NCBI GenBank assembly: GCA_029207755.1
Contig: JARCOQ010000002.1
Span: forward strand, 83,330,317 to 83,394,316
DNA from: Chamaea fasciata
Lineage: Eukaryota > Chordata > Aves > Passeriformes > Sylviidae
Direction of reading: 5' to 3'
DNA length: 64,000 nucleotides
Both the position numbers and the translations under genes were made by a program. A model generated the notes under the pieces. That model was not told where the DNA came from, did no database searches, and saw only the letters and a program-made list of their open reading frames with translations. How positions within the stretch are numbered: the stretch's first letter is position 1; each line of letters begins with the position of its first letter. Below are positions 10,254 through 23,735 of this stretch, one piece after another.

Positions 10254-13200
10254 ACAAGGAAAAAAAAAACCCTCAAAAACAATAAAACCACTTTTTCTTT
10301 TTTGTGATTCTAAGGCCAGATTTGATCTTTGGTTTTTTGAAAAAAAATGAGTTCATCTCTTTAATAGTCAAACAGACAAAACATCATTTCCACATCATAA
10401 TTGCCTGTTTGTGTAGGAACCGTTCTGATTTTTAATGCCAATCACACAAACATTAGAGAAGAATCCAGGATGGATAGCTGACTTGACAGCAAACTGCCAC
10501 CTTCATCATACCCAAGTGATGGTTATCTTGCTTGCTGTCTCAATTATGGCATTTCTGGCTGCCTTCTCATTTTTTTTATCCACAATGAATGTTTCTATAT
10601 TTTGATTCCCCGTATGGATCTTTAAATCCTATGACACTGCAGTAAACAAATAATGTGGAAGAAGTTTTAAAGTCTGACTTTGGTAATTGATTCAGTTTGG
10701 TTCATTTGGTTTTAAATAGACCCTCTCAAACATTTATTGCTTTTGTGGAGGCATGTGGCTGCAACACGGCTTACCATGAGCAAACTGTGTAGGGGCATGG
10801 AACTGCTGAGATTCTCTTAGCTTAAAGCTCCCTGCTATTGTCGCTACAATATCATAAAATACCATTCAAAGCCTGAAAATCTCAAAAGAAGCGATAAGAA
10901 TCTCTAGCAAAACTTTAGGTTGAATGGTAGAAAGTATAAGTGAAAGACCATGTTATGCACAAAAGGCAAATAAATAAGTTATTGTGGAGTTCTGCTGCCC
11001 CATTTTAATTTTCTGTTCTGCATTTCCTGGGAAAAAGGTATCTTGCCATGGTAACAGAAGGAAGACTGAAACCTAGTTGTATAACGTAACTTAGAGTGTT
11101 TGACTTCATTTGGGCAAAAGAGGTGTGTTCAGCAAAACACTAATTTTGATAGTTTCTGCTGTTAATGAAACATTAAGAGCCTTCACTCTTTATAAGTTTC
11201 TCTGTGTTCAAAGTTGCTTAATTTTCCGTTGCTTTGTATTATTCATCATCTCAGTGCTAATTTCTTACAATTATTCACATTATCTCAGATTGGTCATACA
11301 CTACAATTTCTATTCTGCCACTGACAGACTAAAATCAGTGCTCCCATGTAGCCACTCAAATGCTTTTTGCTCTGACAGAACATTCTGTAAATGTGAACTC
11401 ACCATTATTAATTTTTGTTTCTGAGTGCTCTGTTGAAAGAATTTGGGGGTACTAATTAACTGCTTCACACTTTCCCAACTGTCAGGCTAAACACTGAGCT
11501 TAGCACTCGGTGAAGAATTTGTAGTGTGCGCTAACCTCCAAAAGCCAAATGTTTCATTTGAGTGCCTGTGACATTCCACAAAGCTGTTGAATTTTGCAAG
11601 AGGCTGCTCTTTTCCTAATAGTTAATAATATGGTAATGTGGGATTTGTCTTTGTGAGACCTCTTCGGCCAGTTGTGGAAAGATGCCAGTCATATACAAGA
11701 TGGGACTGGACAGCACTTTTCTCACACAAAATTGTTTAAACAAGGAAAGGTTTTTAATGTAAGATTTTTTATTTTTTTACATTGAAGGGTAAAGCCAACA
11801 AGTCAGGCTTCGAAAAGAAATGTGTTGCGAAGTGCCAGACACAGTTGGGCAGGAGGGTATGCTTGGAGCTTAAACAGCTGACATGAGGAGTAGCTGGCCA
11901 TCTATGATGAAGCAAATAACTCAGACACTCAGCACCTCTTTGTGAAGTTTTTCATTGAAAAATTGATCTGTGTGCTTTGCTCCTGGCTGATGTGCATGTG
12001 TACAGGTGGCAGCTCTGACAGACTGAACGATCTACAGAAATCATAACTTCATTAGCAGCTGGACAAGTTATACTAACTAATAAGATTTCAGTTTTGTCCC
12101 AGTTTTTCTGCTATGAAGGTGTGCATAAGGTTTATGTGAGCAAGAATAACTGAGTTTTCATGGACAGTGATGAGGAAGAAGGAAATGAAAGCATAGGAAA
12201 TCCACGTTCCTTACATAGAGTACTGCATCAGGTGGACATGCATATAGGCAGCTACTGCAGCGCAGGTTTTGGAAGGTTAATGGTCTGCACAATAACATGG
12301 CAACTTTTCCATGTCTCTAGCTGGAGAGTAGAACAAGATATGACCTGAAAGTGAAGCCAAACTAGTTGAGAAAGGGAATAATGAAGAGAAATCTAATATT
12401 TGACAGTAAATTTGGGCCATTGAAATTTAAGGTGTGGACCTCAATGAGCCTGAGGTGGAGCAGGAGCCTATGAGCTTTGCAGAGGACAGAGGGAGAGGAA
12501 AAAAGTATCTTGATTTCATGGTCTAATCAAAAAAGAAGTAATGCTAGTAGAAGTCACTTTATGTAGTTGTTTGGTTAGAAATGGATACACTATTTCTGCT
12601 TTACTCTGAGTAGTATTAAACACATATCTCCCAGTTCTTGGTAAGTGCAGGGGTCCATATGCCAGACTCCAAGACAATCTTTTTTCTTTCAATGTAATTT
12701 TTAAAATATATAATGATCATCAATTAAAACAGCAACTATTAATCAGGTATTCTGTTTTATAAGAAAATTTCTTGATAATCAGTGTTGTTTTATTTATATA
12801 CTCTTGATTCTTCTTTCCAACGACTGTTTAGTTGAAAATATAAGGGACTGAAGGGAGAGGAGAAGAAGGGTTTGCTGTCTTTAGTCTAATAGCCAGGGTG
12901 ATGAGGTAAGAGCTTGGTTAGCTTAGCTCATTTGACCAAAAAACTTCTCACATCCTCTGCCCAAACTGCTGGGGAGCTGCTGCCAGAGGAGGAGAGAGGA
13001 CTTTGAGACTGAAGTGGAAGGAGTAGCATCTATGTGGACAGATATCAATAAAATGCAGAGGCAGCAGGAGTAGTGGAAAAGATGAATGGAGTCTCTTCCA
13101 TGTAGCTACAAAGGGACAGTGGATGAAGGTGAAATACAGAGTGTGAACAGGGTATACTGAGCTATGGATTGAATTAGGTAAAAGCAAGTTAATGCTGTGG

Positions 13201-16200
13201 TTATAAGCTAGACTCTGAGGCAACCGGTCCCTAAATATAGAACTATGTAGATATCTATCTATATATATAAAATCTCAACCTCACACAAAGCTGCAGTTAA
13301 CAAGAACATGAACTTGTCAGTCACAAACCCTGAAGCCAGACAGTCAAGTTAGCAGCATTACTAGCTTACCCTGAATATCTTGCACTTGTAATTACTTACA
13401 GCTTGGTCTTTGAAACAAAAGCAAGACGTGTTAACAAGATCCAGGCTATGATTCCTCATAAAATAAAACAATCTCACCCCACATGAGGGTACAGAATAAA
13501 TATTTCCTTCCTTTTTTCCTTTCATAGCTTGCTGTTAGGATCAGATTTTTTAGAGCATGGTTCTGCTGGTGATAGGAATCTTTCAGCCTGCTGTAAACTT
13601 CAAATGTCTCTTTCATTAGAATTAATTAACATCAGAGTGTTTTGTCCTTTTGTGTTAAAAGCACTGGAAATCATTCCTCAGCTGCAGCAAAAATTCTCTG
13701 AATAGCAATGGTCATATAGTAAAGAACTGAAGTTCATGTTAAATTGAATGTAGTTGATGGAAAAATAGATTAATGTAGATGGGAGAAATTAGCCAGTCAA
13801 GTTAAAAAAAAAAAAGGGTCACAGTCTGTAGTCTGGAAAATCATATGGCTTTTTAGAAAACCTGCTATACATTAGGAGCTCAAGTGATTTACTCTCTGAA
13901 ATACAGCAAAAGCTGATAAATGAGTCACCAAAATGCTTACAGACAGTGACAAAGCAAGCAATTCTCTGCTTGATAGGGACTAATGGGGCTGCAGGGGCAA
14001 CCTGCAATAATTGTGCTAATGGACCAGCAGCACTCGGAGACCACACAGAGCTCTACCCATAGCAGGTCAGAGCTACGTCAAGGACAGCACCTTGAGCTGG
14101 AGCCAGGGCTGTGAGAACTGGATGGGTTCAGAAGTAATGCACTTGTGTTTGTTCTTCTCTTTTTATTTTTTTTTCTTTGCATATTTTTATGTTATTTCTT
14201 TTGGACAGGGTGAAATATAAAACAGATTGGCAGCTACAGCCACTCGGTTTTAAAAAGCAGAGCAGAAGCTACTGAGTCAGTACTGTGTGAACCAGTATCA
14301 TTCAGAAACAGCTGTGAAAGGCTGAAGGCTTTGCTCTCACTTCCAGAGCGACTGTCTTCTCTGTAGTAGTCAGTAAGGACAGTAAACACAGTCCATCTGC
14401 CATTTGCTCCCTGGTATACTAGGGCAGAATTTCTGTAAGGACTCCCTTGCCTGAAGTGGAGCTCTGGCAGTGGGGGAGTTTGAAAGCCTGTCCCTCAGAT
14501 GGCCACACTGGCAGTTACATTGAACTCATATGTCTGGCAGGGCTTTGCACTTGATATTTGAGGAGGAAACACTATTCTTTTGAGGAATTTACTGTAAGAA
14601 GTCTAATCCTGAGTAGGGTAAGTAAATATTTTGCAGTGACTTTTCCTCCCACTCTTGTGGTCTTATGCAATTTATTTTCACTGCTGCCAAGAAAATAAAA
14701 AAGTAAAAGCGGTTTCAAATAGTCTTTTGTTTCTAATCTTCCTAGAAGTGATAGGAGCAACTCTACCTCCTCAACCGTGTCAAAGACATGTGACCTGCAA
14801 TCCTCTTTAGGAGTCTATTGACAGCTGGTTCAACATGTAAACTTCTTACAGTGAAAAGGATGAACCTGAATTTAGTGAATCTGTCTGCTGAAAGGAAAAA
14901 TAATGAGGGTAACAAGGAACACCCTTCTGTTTTCTCTGATATGTCTTTAATCATATAAGCTAAAAGAAAACGGCTATGTTGTAATATTATATAAATATGT
15001 GGGGTTTTGTTGCATCTGTTGGCAGTATATATCTCCTTTTCCAGTTTGCTCTGTGTACTACATGTTAGGCCTCCCAGTGCTTTTCAGTACGGGCCAATGA
15101 AAAAAAAAAAAAGGTCTACAAAGTGGTGCAATGACATTTGTGTATTTTAGATATTATTTTTGGGTCACATTTACTTGGCATACTGAAGTATGTGCCTAAA
15201 AATAAGCCAAATCAGAACTGTAAGAAGTAGTCATGTTTCAGAGTAAAAATTTTGAACATCAGTATTTGGAAAACTGTTGTTTTTAACCATAAATAAAATG
15301 TCAACCAGCACTCCTTACAAACCTTTTCCTGGTCAAATGGGAGTATTGAAGAGGATTACATAGGTTGAAATATTCCAACTTGCCTATTTTGACAGAAGAC
15401 AGACTGTCCTTGGCAGAAGAGAATGATTGTCATAAGGATTTGTACGTATGGGAATTGTACTAGTCACAGTTTTGAATCTATTTTTCTGTGGACAAAGCTG
15501 ATACAGCTACACTGATGTTTGACTTGTCATGCTTTCCTTCAGCTGGAAATCTGATGTTTGTGAGGCAGAACACAAGAACTCTACATCAAAAGCAGTTAAC
15601 AAAAGTACCAATCTATTTACAACTTGGAGTGTGACTGATAATTTAATTTTCTTGATATGCCACCCGAAAATGCTTTAGGCTCAAGCAGATAAGTTGGAGA
15701 ACAGAAAATTCTGGCTCTTCATACTTCCTAAACTCTATATGAACCTGAAAAGATTTAGATCATAGGTATAATAATTTGAGATCATCTAAATTTAGTATTG
15801 ACACTGGCTTCCTTATATGTAATGGAATTTGTTTACTTGGATGCAAAATTAATTATCTGGATCCTACCTGTGCTGTGTCTGTATCTCTTCAGGAATGAGG
15901 TCTTCAGTGTGTCATGGTGTGTATCACATTTAACCTTCATTAATAATAAAGTTGCAAGTAGGAGCATACTTTGTCCTATTGTGGTTACAGCATGTGGTTA
16001 TTGATAAAAAAATTAGTATATAAACAGAATAATACTTCAGAGCTGAGACTGTAGCCATACCTCTTGTGATGAATGAAAAATATTGCTAGAGTTCATATTT
16101 TCTAATCAAAGACCTTTTAAAAATTTGTCTATGTGCTTTTGCCTTAAGTTTGTCTTAAGTTAAAATTGTTTAGCTCTGCCATGTGTCATGTTATTTTTTC

Positions 16201-19200
16201 TCTTCATCCCATGCTTTTTCCTAATGCTACTGGAGGAAATAATTACTGTAGCTTCAGTTCCTCCACTATTCTAATTAATTTTGATATTCCATAATCTTAA
16301 AATAGTACAAAGTGATTATTTTCTCTGTGACAACCTGCTATGGACGTCTGCTTCTCATAAACATTTTTTATTTGTTTGTTTTTAAAATATTTATTTTGAA
16401 TTATAACTTACTTCTCGAAGTGCCATGACTCAAATGATTACATCATTTACGCTCTAAACTGTTATTTTTGTGTAGTGGAATAACCATTACTCTGTGTTGT
16501 TTCCTGAGGTGCAGAAGGGCTACCTCCCCATTAACTTTTAGTAACAATGTCTGATAGCGGGCACTTTAGTGTGTTTGTTTGTTTGCTGCTTATTGTTTTT
16601 GTTACTTTATTTATTGCTCTGCTGCCAAGACTATCCACTTACTTGGCTCCTTTGCATTTCCATTTTGTCAGAATATCCTTCAGTTTTCCTGCTATATCAC
16701 ACTGTATACATAATTTCTTTTTGCAAAGTGCCTGTGCAGATGATATTAAAAAGAGAGTTGCTGATGCAGTGACTGTTGACAATGATTTCTGGAGTTGTTT
16801 TATTGAAGAAATACATGCAAGAGTTGTATTGTTAACACTTTTTCTTACATTTCAAGCTTTTCTTATTTGGAGGTGCTGTTGGTTGAAGAGCACTAAACCT
16901 GTTTGATCCATTTGAGTTGATAATCAAATAGCTGCATAACTGTCTGGTTCAACATATGGCAAATGACAAGAACTGCTTTTTTTAACATTTAAATAGTGGT
17001 TTCAGTTCATTGTTTCAAGAATGCTAACAAGTGTTTTTGGTTGAAAATTAGTAGATTATTCAGGCACTGTATCTGCTTGAGGAATCAAAACACCTATAAA
17101 ATTTCTTCTGTCTTTAACTGTCTGTATCAGCTCTGCTCCACTGCTGGTACAGAGGCTGTTAACATAGGGCAGCCCTGTCAGCATGGGCTTGCCCCTTTTC
17201 TGCAGATAATCCCTTGATGAAGAATTCTCTTTTTAAGTCAGGGACACTGACACTTTCCCTTTTCTATTTTCTTTTTCTTTGGGAGCAGAATGAAGTTTTA
17301 TTTCTGCAACCTCATTTCCATGTAGCCAGAAATTTTCATGTGTATGTCAAGAGTTATTGTCCTATTTATTTTTTTGAGGATCAGTATTAAGGATTTATTT
17401 AGCTTTGGGATGGTGCTAATTTTTTAAACATACATAACAAATATTATGGCATATCTCATGAAGAATATGATATTTCAGGAAGAACATGAAAGGAAGTCAC
17501 CTCTGTGAGGCTATGAAGTAACCAAAGTTACTCTATTCTGTATAGAGTTGAAGGGAATGCAGTGTCAGAGAGAAAAGAGTCTGGCATCTCTGTGACAGAG
17601 TGGGAAAAAGTGTATTAAGAAATATGATGTAGAGTTGAACTATATTGCTGGAACAAAGGCATCTGCTGTGTAGGAAGAGGAATTTCCTTCTGAATCCTGT
17701 GAGGTGTGATTCTGGTTTTTGGTTTTTCAGTGCACAGCAGCATGTTCTGACCTGGAAAAGGATTAGAGTTTAAACCAGGAGGAAGGGAGGCTGAAATTAC
17801 TATTAAGCAAGGGAAGCTTTTTTCCCCCCCTGTGGTCAGTTACCCCACTTTAGGGAGGACTTGCCAAATATAATTTGCATGCTACTCTGCATGAAACTAT
17901 CAAATTCTCAGAGTTTCTTTGGAATGTGGTATTGATAATCCTTGTTGTATGGGTTGATTTCTTTGGTGGTCATTTTTCTTCCCCTTCCCCTTCTTTTCAC
18001 TTTGAGAATTTCAGTTGAATGTTTTTATGGACTCTGATCTTGTATTTTAAATTTGTCTCCCCTTGGTCAGCAATGAATCAAAAAGTCTGTGTTTCAAAGC
18101 TGCTTGTTCATACAGATTAGAAGCTCCTTCTCTGACATTGTAGCCATGAGGATCTGGATCCCTAAGGCCTTTTAAGGCAGAAAAAGATGTCTGGTAGGAA
18201 ACCAGAACACAGGGCTATGGAATAAATTTCCTGAGGCTTGCAAACAGTGTATGTTAATATGTAACAGTGATCTAAGTGAACAGCTATTGCAGGGAAGAGC
18301 ACCATCTTCCTGAGATAGGTGCGTCTCCCTGCATTTACTCTTGAATGGTTTCACTGAATATTATCCAAATATAAGAGAAAATATTTTATTGTTATGAGCT
18401 GCCTTTTTTATTCTGTTTGGATTTTTTAATTTGCTTCTCTGAGATTTTCAATGTTTTAAAAGTTTTTGGCTGTGGTATAACTCAAGGTGGAATGAAAATG
18501 ACCAGTGGTATGGAATTACACTCTTTTGGAAGTTATACGGAAGTTGTGTTTGGAAGGACTTGTTGATTTTTTTTTTTTTTTGTACTTAATCAACACTAAA
18601 CTTTTTTAATGAAAACTCTTCCAAATATAAAAGAGATTTGATCTAAGAGCAAAAAAAATGTACATTAAAAAGTACTTTTTATTACACTGTAACACAGGCA
18701 TTATTTGTAGAAGGCTTGTATATTATTCAATGAAAAAGTCTTTTTGTTAATCTCAGAGTTAATTCCCCAGGTTCCTCGTATACACAACATGGGAGATGTG
18801 GAGGATGAAAATGATTTAAAGAGATCTCTCTCTTGCTAGTGGCTGTGATGATCCAGACTTTCAGATGGCAAAGCTTATATGAATAACCTCAGTGTCTTAA
18901 GCTCAGCCAGAACCTGAAAAGAAATTCTTAGTACCTCCACTGTAATTAAAATAATTTAAAAAAGTAAATATAATGGAAGGACTTCCAAGTGAAAAAAAAA
19001 ATCCATTATTTTACCAACTTAACAGTGTTATTTCAAAACATGATGGCTATATCTCCCACTAGAAAGTATTTATCTGCAAATTTTACTGCCATTTCTCCTT
19101 TGTCCCCTCGGTCTCATGCTCTAGCTTTGAAGCAAATTTTAGCATTTTTGCTGGGTCCAGTCTACTGAGATAAGAATCTACATAACGGTACATAAATTGT

Positions 19201-21430
19201 CCTAGTTTTATTGCAATACCTGACTATTTAACAGACATGAGTATACTTGAACTTGCCGTGTTTCATTTTGTGACCAAAGGACAAAATACTAGTCCCCGCA
19301 AGCTTACAGTACTTTGGATCCATCATGTGGGTTTTTTGAAACAATGCTTAATTTGATGATCATTTGATATTTTTTAAGCCGTGTGGTGGCCTGCCTCTGT
19401 AACACCTCTCCAGGCTCAGAAATCAGCCACATTTTCTCATGTTGTTAATAAGTGCTTTTTTGGTAGATGTCTGGCTTTTTTATTTCTTTTTTTTAACTCT
19501 AAGGAGTGGAGACACTTTTTTTGGTGACAAAATCAATTTTATCTGAAAGTTATGGTTATAAATAATCTCATATTCAAATTCTGGGACAGAAACATATGGA
19601 ATAACAATTTTCAAAGAAATGCTTTAAAAAAGGAAAAAACCCCAAACTTTTTCATTACTTGATCTCTAAGTATAGCTAGATAATTACTCTTATCAGTCTC
19701 CAAAACTGGGATGTGTGGCATAAGGATATATGAAAGGCCAGAAGAATCAATGCATGTCATGGCTTGTCAGTGCATCACTTGGATTAAGGAAAATTGTATC
19801 AAAATAGTCCTGCCTCACTATTGTGTATGTAGGTGTTCCTTCATCTGGGAAGTGGCCAGTAATCTTGTTTTAATACTGCTTCCTTTTCTTGCATAATTCT
19901 TGAATTCAGCTGCTCTCTAAGTAAGTCTTCATGCTTTAACATATGTTCCTCCAAGCCTTTGAGACTACAGCATTCTATCACTTCAAATAACTGCTTGACA
20001 AATAACAACCTTCTGTAGACATGGTTACATCATCTAGTTGTATCTCAGACCTACTCTTCGTTCATATTTCCATCATCCAAGTGCCCTACACTGCATCTTT
20101 AAGAGAGTCTAGTCAGATATAAAGGTAAAGAATTAAGTTGTGACCACTTTCTCAATGTTTGAGATTTTTCAAATTCCCTTGTGGTGTAGAAAAAAGGTGT
20201 GATTCCCCCTTTATTTGTCATAAATTCAGTTAGCAGCAGAGCTGGTTAAGCTAAAAGCCCATTGTGAATGCCAAGGCAAAATGATGCTACTTAAAAACTA
20301 AACCTACAGAATATACTAAGGGGTCACAAGTGCAGTCATGCTTTAAGAGTTCTTAATAAATTGCTTCCCTATTGCAGACTCATTTTTCAGCATACCCTGC
20401 AGCATTTGGAGGTCATACCTCTTGACAGGTTGTCAGTGTAATCCATAGGGAAACTGGGGGTTTGGAATTTGAACCACTACCCATACTGGTTTCTGATGCC
20501 TCTTCCAAATCTGCAGCTCACTGGCAGTCAGTAACAGCTAAACACTTTTGGCAGCATCTGCTCCTGAAATTTATTTTCTCCTTCAGACTGTCTGCAGTTT
20601 TCCATGTGGTCTCCTGTAGCTTTCTAATTTTCTTTGCTGAAGCAGAAAATTTAAAAGAGGAAACAGCAGATGCACTTTTCAGTGCAACTTTTCACTCCTT
20701 CAAGTGGTAGGGTTTTAGACCTGCTGTATCACTGCGGTCCTGCTGGATGCTCATGAAATCAGGGTTGACCTGTGTCCCCATCCTCACCCTGTCCCTGCTT
20801 CCTTATTGAGTGCTGTGGGACAGGCTCTGGTTGGGAAGATCATGGCCCTGCCAGATCCATGGCCTCTACCTGCTCCTGGCTTCATCCCACAGGGCAGATG
20901 GACTTCATGACACCATGACATGGGAGCAGAAAATGTGTGGAGAGCAGTCCCTCTGAGGTAGTCAAAAATCCTTCATGGCAGCTTAAGTGTTAATTCCTTT
21001 CTTTTATCTTCACCCACTAGAGTGAGGCTCTGGTCTGTTTACTACCCCTGAAAGTCTGCTTGATGGAGACCTTTCCTCACAGAGGCAGGGAAAGGCTCTT
21101 GAGATAAAAATTACTAAATTGTGGAGATATCCAGTTGTTTTTTTTTTTTTTTCAGAGAAGCACAATAACCCTACAAAGCCCAATTTGAATTTAAAACAGG
21201 AACCACAGGAAGCAGTCTATTTTCCAGGCTATTTTTGAACTTCAAATTGCCCTTGCAGAACATGTTCACTTTCCAAATACAGCAGAAATGAGTGAAGCAA
21301 GCACATTGTGTGTACCCTATCTAAGGAACCATTTCCGTCTAGGATAAGCTCAGCACACATTTCTCTACACATTTCTTAAGCATGTTCTTGAAATGCCTGC
21401 GTCTTGGTTTCTCAATGTGTTTCTCAATTT

Positions 21431-21945
21431 GGAATAATAGAATAATTCAGGGTGAAAAAGACCTTTAAGATTATCAAGTCCAACTTGATAATCTTTTCCC
21501 AGCGCTGCCAAGTATACCACTAAACCCTGGCCTTTAGTGCCACATCTACACATCTTTTGAATACCTGAGTTACCTGCTGGTACCTCAGCACTTCTCTGAG
21601 CCGTCAGTTCCAGTGCTTGACAACCCTTTCTTTGAAAAACCTATTTCCAGATAGCCAATCTGGACTGTCCCTGAAACAACTTGAGGCCATTCCCTCATGT
21701 CCTGTCAGTTGTTTCTCGGGAGAAGAGACGGACACTCACCTCACTACAACCACCCTTCAGGCAGGGAGAGAAAAGGTCTTCCCTGACCTTTCCTTCTCCT
21801 TTTCTTCAGACTAAATATCTCCAATTCTCTCAGCCACTCTTCATAAGACTGGTGCTCCAGACCTTTCACCACCTTATTTACTGTTTGGACACAGTCCAGC
21901 ACCTCAATGTCTTTCAAAACGAGACCTGCCAGCTGGCTGTACCTC
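21431..21945 (-). mobile_element. CR1 LINE fragment (minus strand) in intron 2
   Basis: The + strand reads as reverse-complement CR1: GGTGAAAAAGACCTTTAAGA at the tail end, then AGCGCTGCCAAGTATACCAC, CAGTGCTTGACAACCCTTTC, AACAACTTGAGGCCATTCCC, GAGAAGAGACGGACACTCAC, CTCAGCCACTCTTCATAAGA and CACAGTCCAGCACCTCAATG. The order agrees with the 3' part of an avian CR1 (a CR1-Y/C-like subfamily by memory). It is 5'-truncated with small deletions and no intact ORF2. Its sense strand is opposite to OCA2. Confidence 0.9.
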
Positions 21946-23694
21946 TCAGTGTTGTGCTATGAGGTGGTGCCAGCCCTTCAGAATCCCTCTGCAGGATCCT
22001 GTACAGTTCTGTCTCATAGAAAATTAGAAAAGTCAAATAGAAAATGAGTAAATATTAAATTTAAATATTAAATTGTATTAAATAATGTTTTCATTGTTCA
22101 TTTTTTTCTGACATCTTAATGGTGCATGTGTTTAAAGGGTCTGGAGGTTATTTGCTGATTTGGTGAAGGTACGTAAAGCAGTCATCAGGAGATTTCTGGA
22201 AATGGTTTAGAGACGTGATCTCTGGAGTCTTTGATCCTTCCCTTTACTCTGAGTATATCAGCTGGCCATACTTGATTTGTGGTGGGTAGTCATAATTTCC
22301 CCATAGTGTGCTGCCTCTGAGGAGAAATCATCACGGAGGGTTGTGTCTCTGTGTGGGCACATGTATATGATTAAGTTGTGAGATGTATGCATACAGTTGC
22401 TTAGTGCACAGTAAAGGTGAAGTTTTAAGAGCTGAATGTTCTGATGTTGGTCAGAACAATTTGTAGCATGTGACTGTTCCCCAAAGAGTGGACTTAGTCA
22501 GAAACTCACAAATACCAAGTCTGGTGGAAGAAGGTGTTTTAAGGGCAGTCTGGTGGTCTTGGGCTGTATTTTTTTTTTTTTTTGTTTATTTGTTTGTTTT
22601 TAACCTCTGTTTTTTAATTTATTTCTGTATTATTCTTGTTTACAGTTATGATAAGAGTAATTAATTCAGTACATATGATTTGTATGGATGTTTTCTATTT
22701 AGGGAGGATGAAGCTTCTGAAATTAGACTTTATTCTAAAAGAATGTAGTAATGATAAATGAAATTCATGCTGCTGTGGCTACTCTCCTTCATGATTAATT
22801 GTCTCATATTTTTATTCTGGACTTCTCTTCTAGGAAACTTTGCTTAGTTGTTGTATTTGTTATAAACTCTTGGCTCAGTAGTATTCTTGAGCTTTTGTTT
22901 AAGAGGCAACCTCATGCTTATAACGGTTTTAGTTACTAATTTAGAATTAAATAACTAGTTCAGGGAAGCATGCTAACTCTTCCTCTGAAGAGATTCTGCT
23001 TTTAATTTTTTATATAGTGAATTTTTTAATAAGTTATGGTAAAAACTGTTGATGTTCTTGCATAATATATATGCTTCCATATTCACCTCTTTTTCAATGC
23101 TGACCAACTGATAGTTGTGTGCATGGCATAATATGGGAGATGAAACATTATACTAGCTGATATTTAAATTGTATCCTTTTTTATTATAAGGAATGAAAGC
23201 AATACATTGTGTACCATGATTAATCTTTTCAATATAAGGCTAAGTAATAGGTTCCAGTCAGATCCAGTGATTATTTTAGGTGTTTGTTGCCTAACTAGGA
23301 TGAGTATGGTCTTTTCAGCTTTCTCAGGCTCTTGTAGGATGTTTATTTCTTTTGGTGTCCATTGCTGTAGTGCATTTGGGATTGAAAGGTTGCTTATGGC
23401 TGAACATCAGGGCCCATCACAAAGTCCTCCTTTCCTTTTGTTTAAAATTGCAGGTGTAAACGCCATTAGGAAATGCCTGAAAATGTGGTCAGAGTGCACG
23501 TCTGGTGCTTGATGTCAGGAAGGTATCACCTGTAGGTGATGGGAAGCAGTGGTGCTGTAGGTGAAAACCAGAGGCCTTGTCAGCCACCATCTCTGACTAA
23601 TGTCTGAAGAGTCATCAACTTATCAGTGGGAGCAACTGGAGTCTCCCACATCTCTTCCTTTCACCTCCTACTCTCACTGTACCTCTCCAGAGGG

Positions 23695-23735
23695 CCAGTT
23701 TGACCAACTCAAACTATTCTATGATTTTCATATTT
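23695..23735 (+). mobile_element. Probable CR1 3' tail remnant (plus strand)
   Basis: CCAACTCAAACTATTCTATG followed by ATTTTC resembles the terminal CR1 block with one copy of the ATTCTATG octamer repeat. The sequence further left is too diverged for me to extend it. It may be chance. Confidence 0.4.
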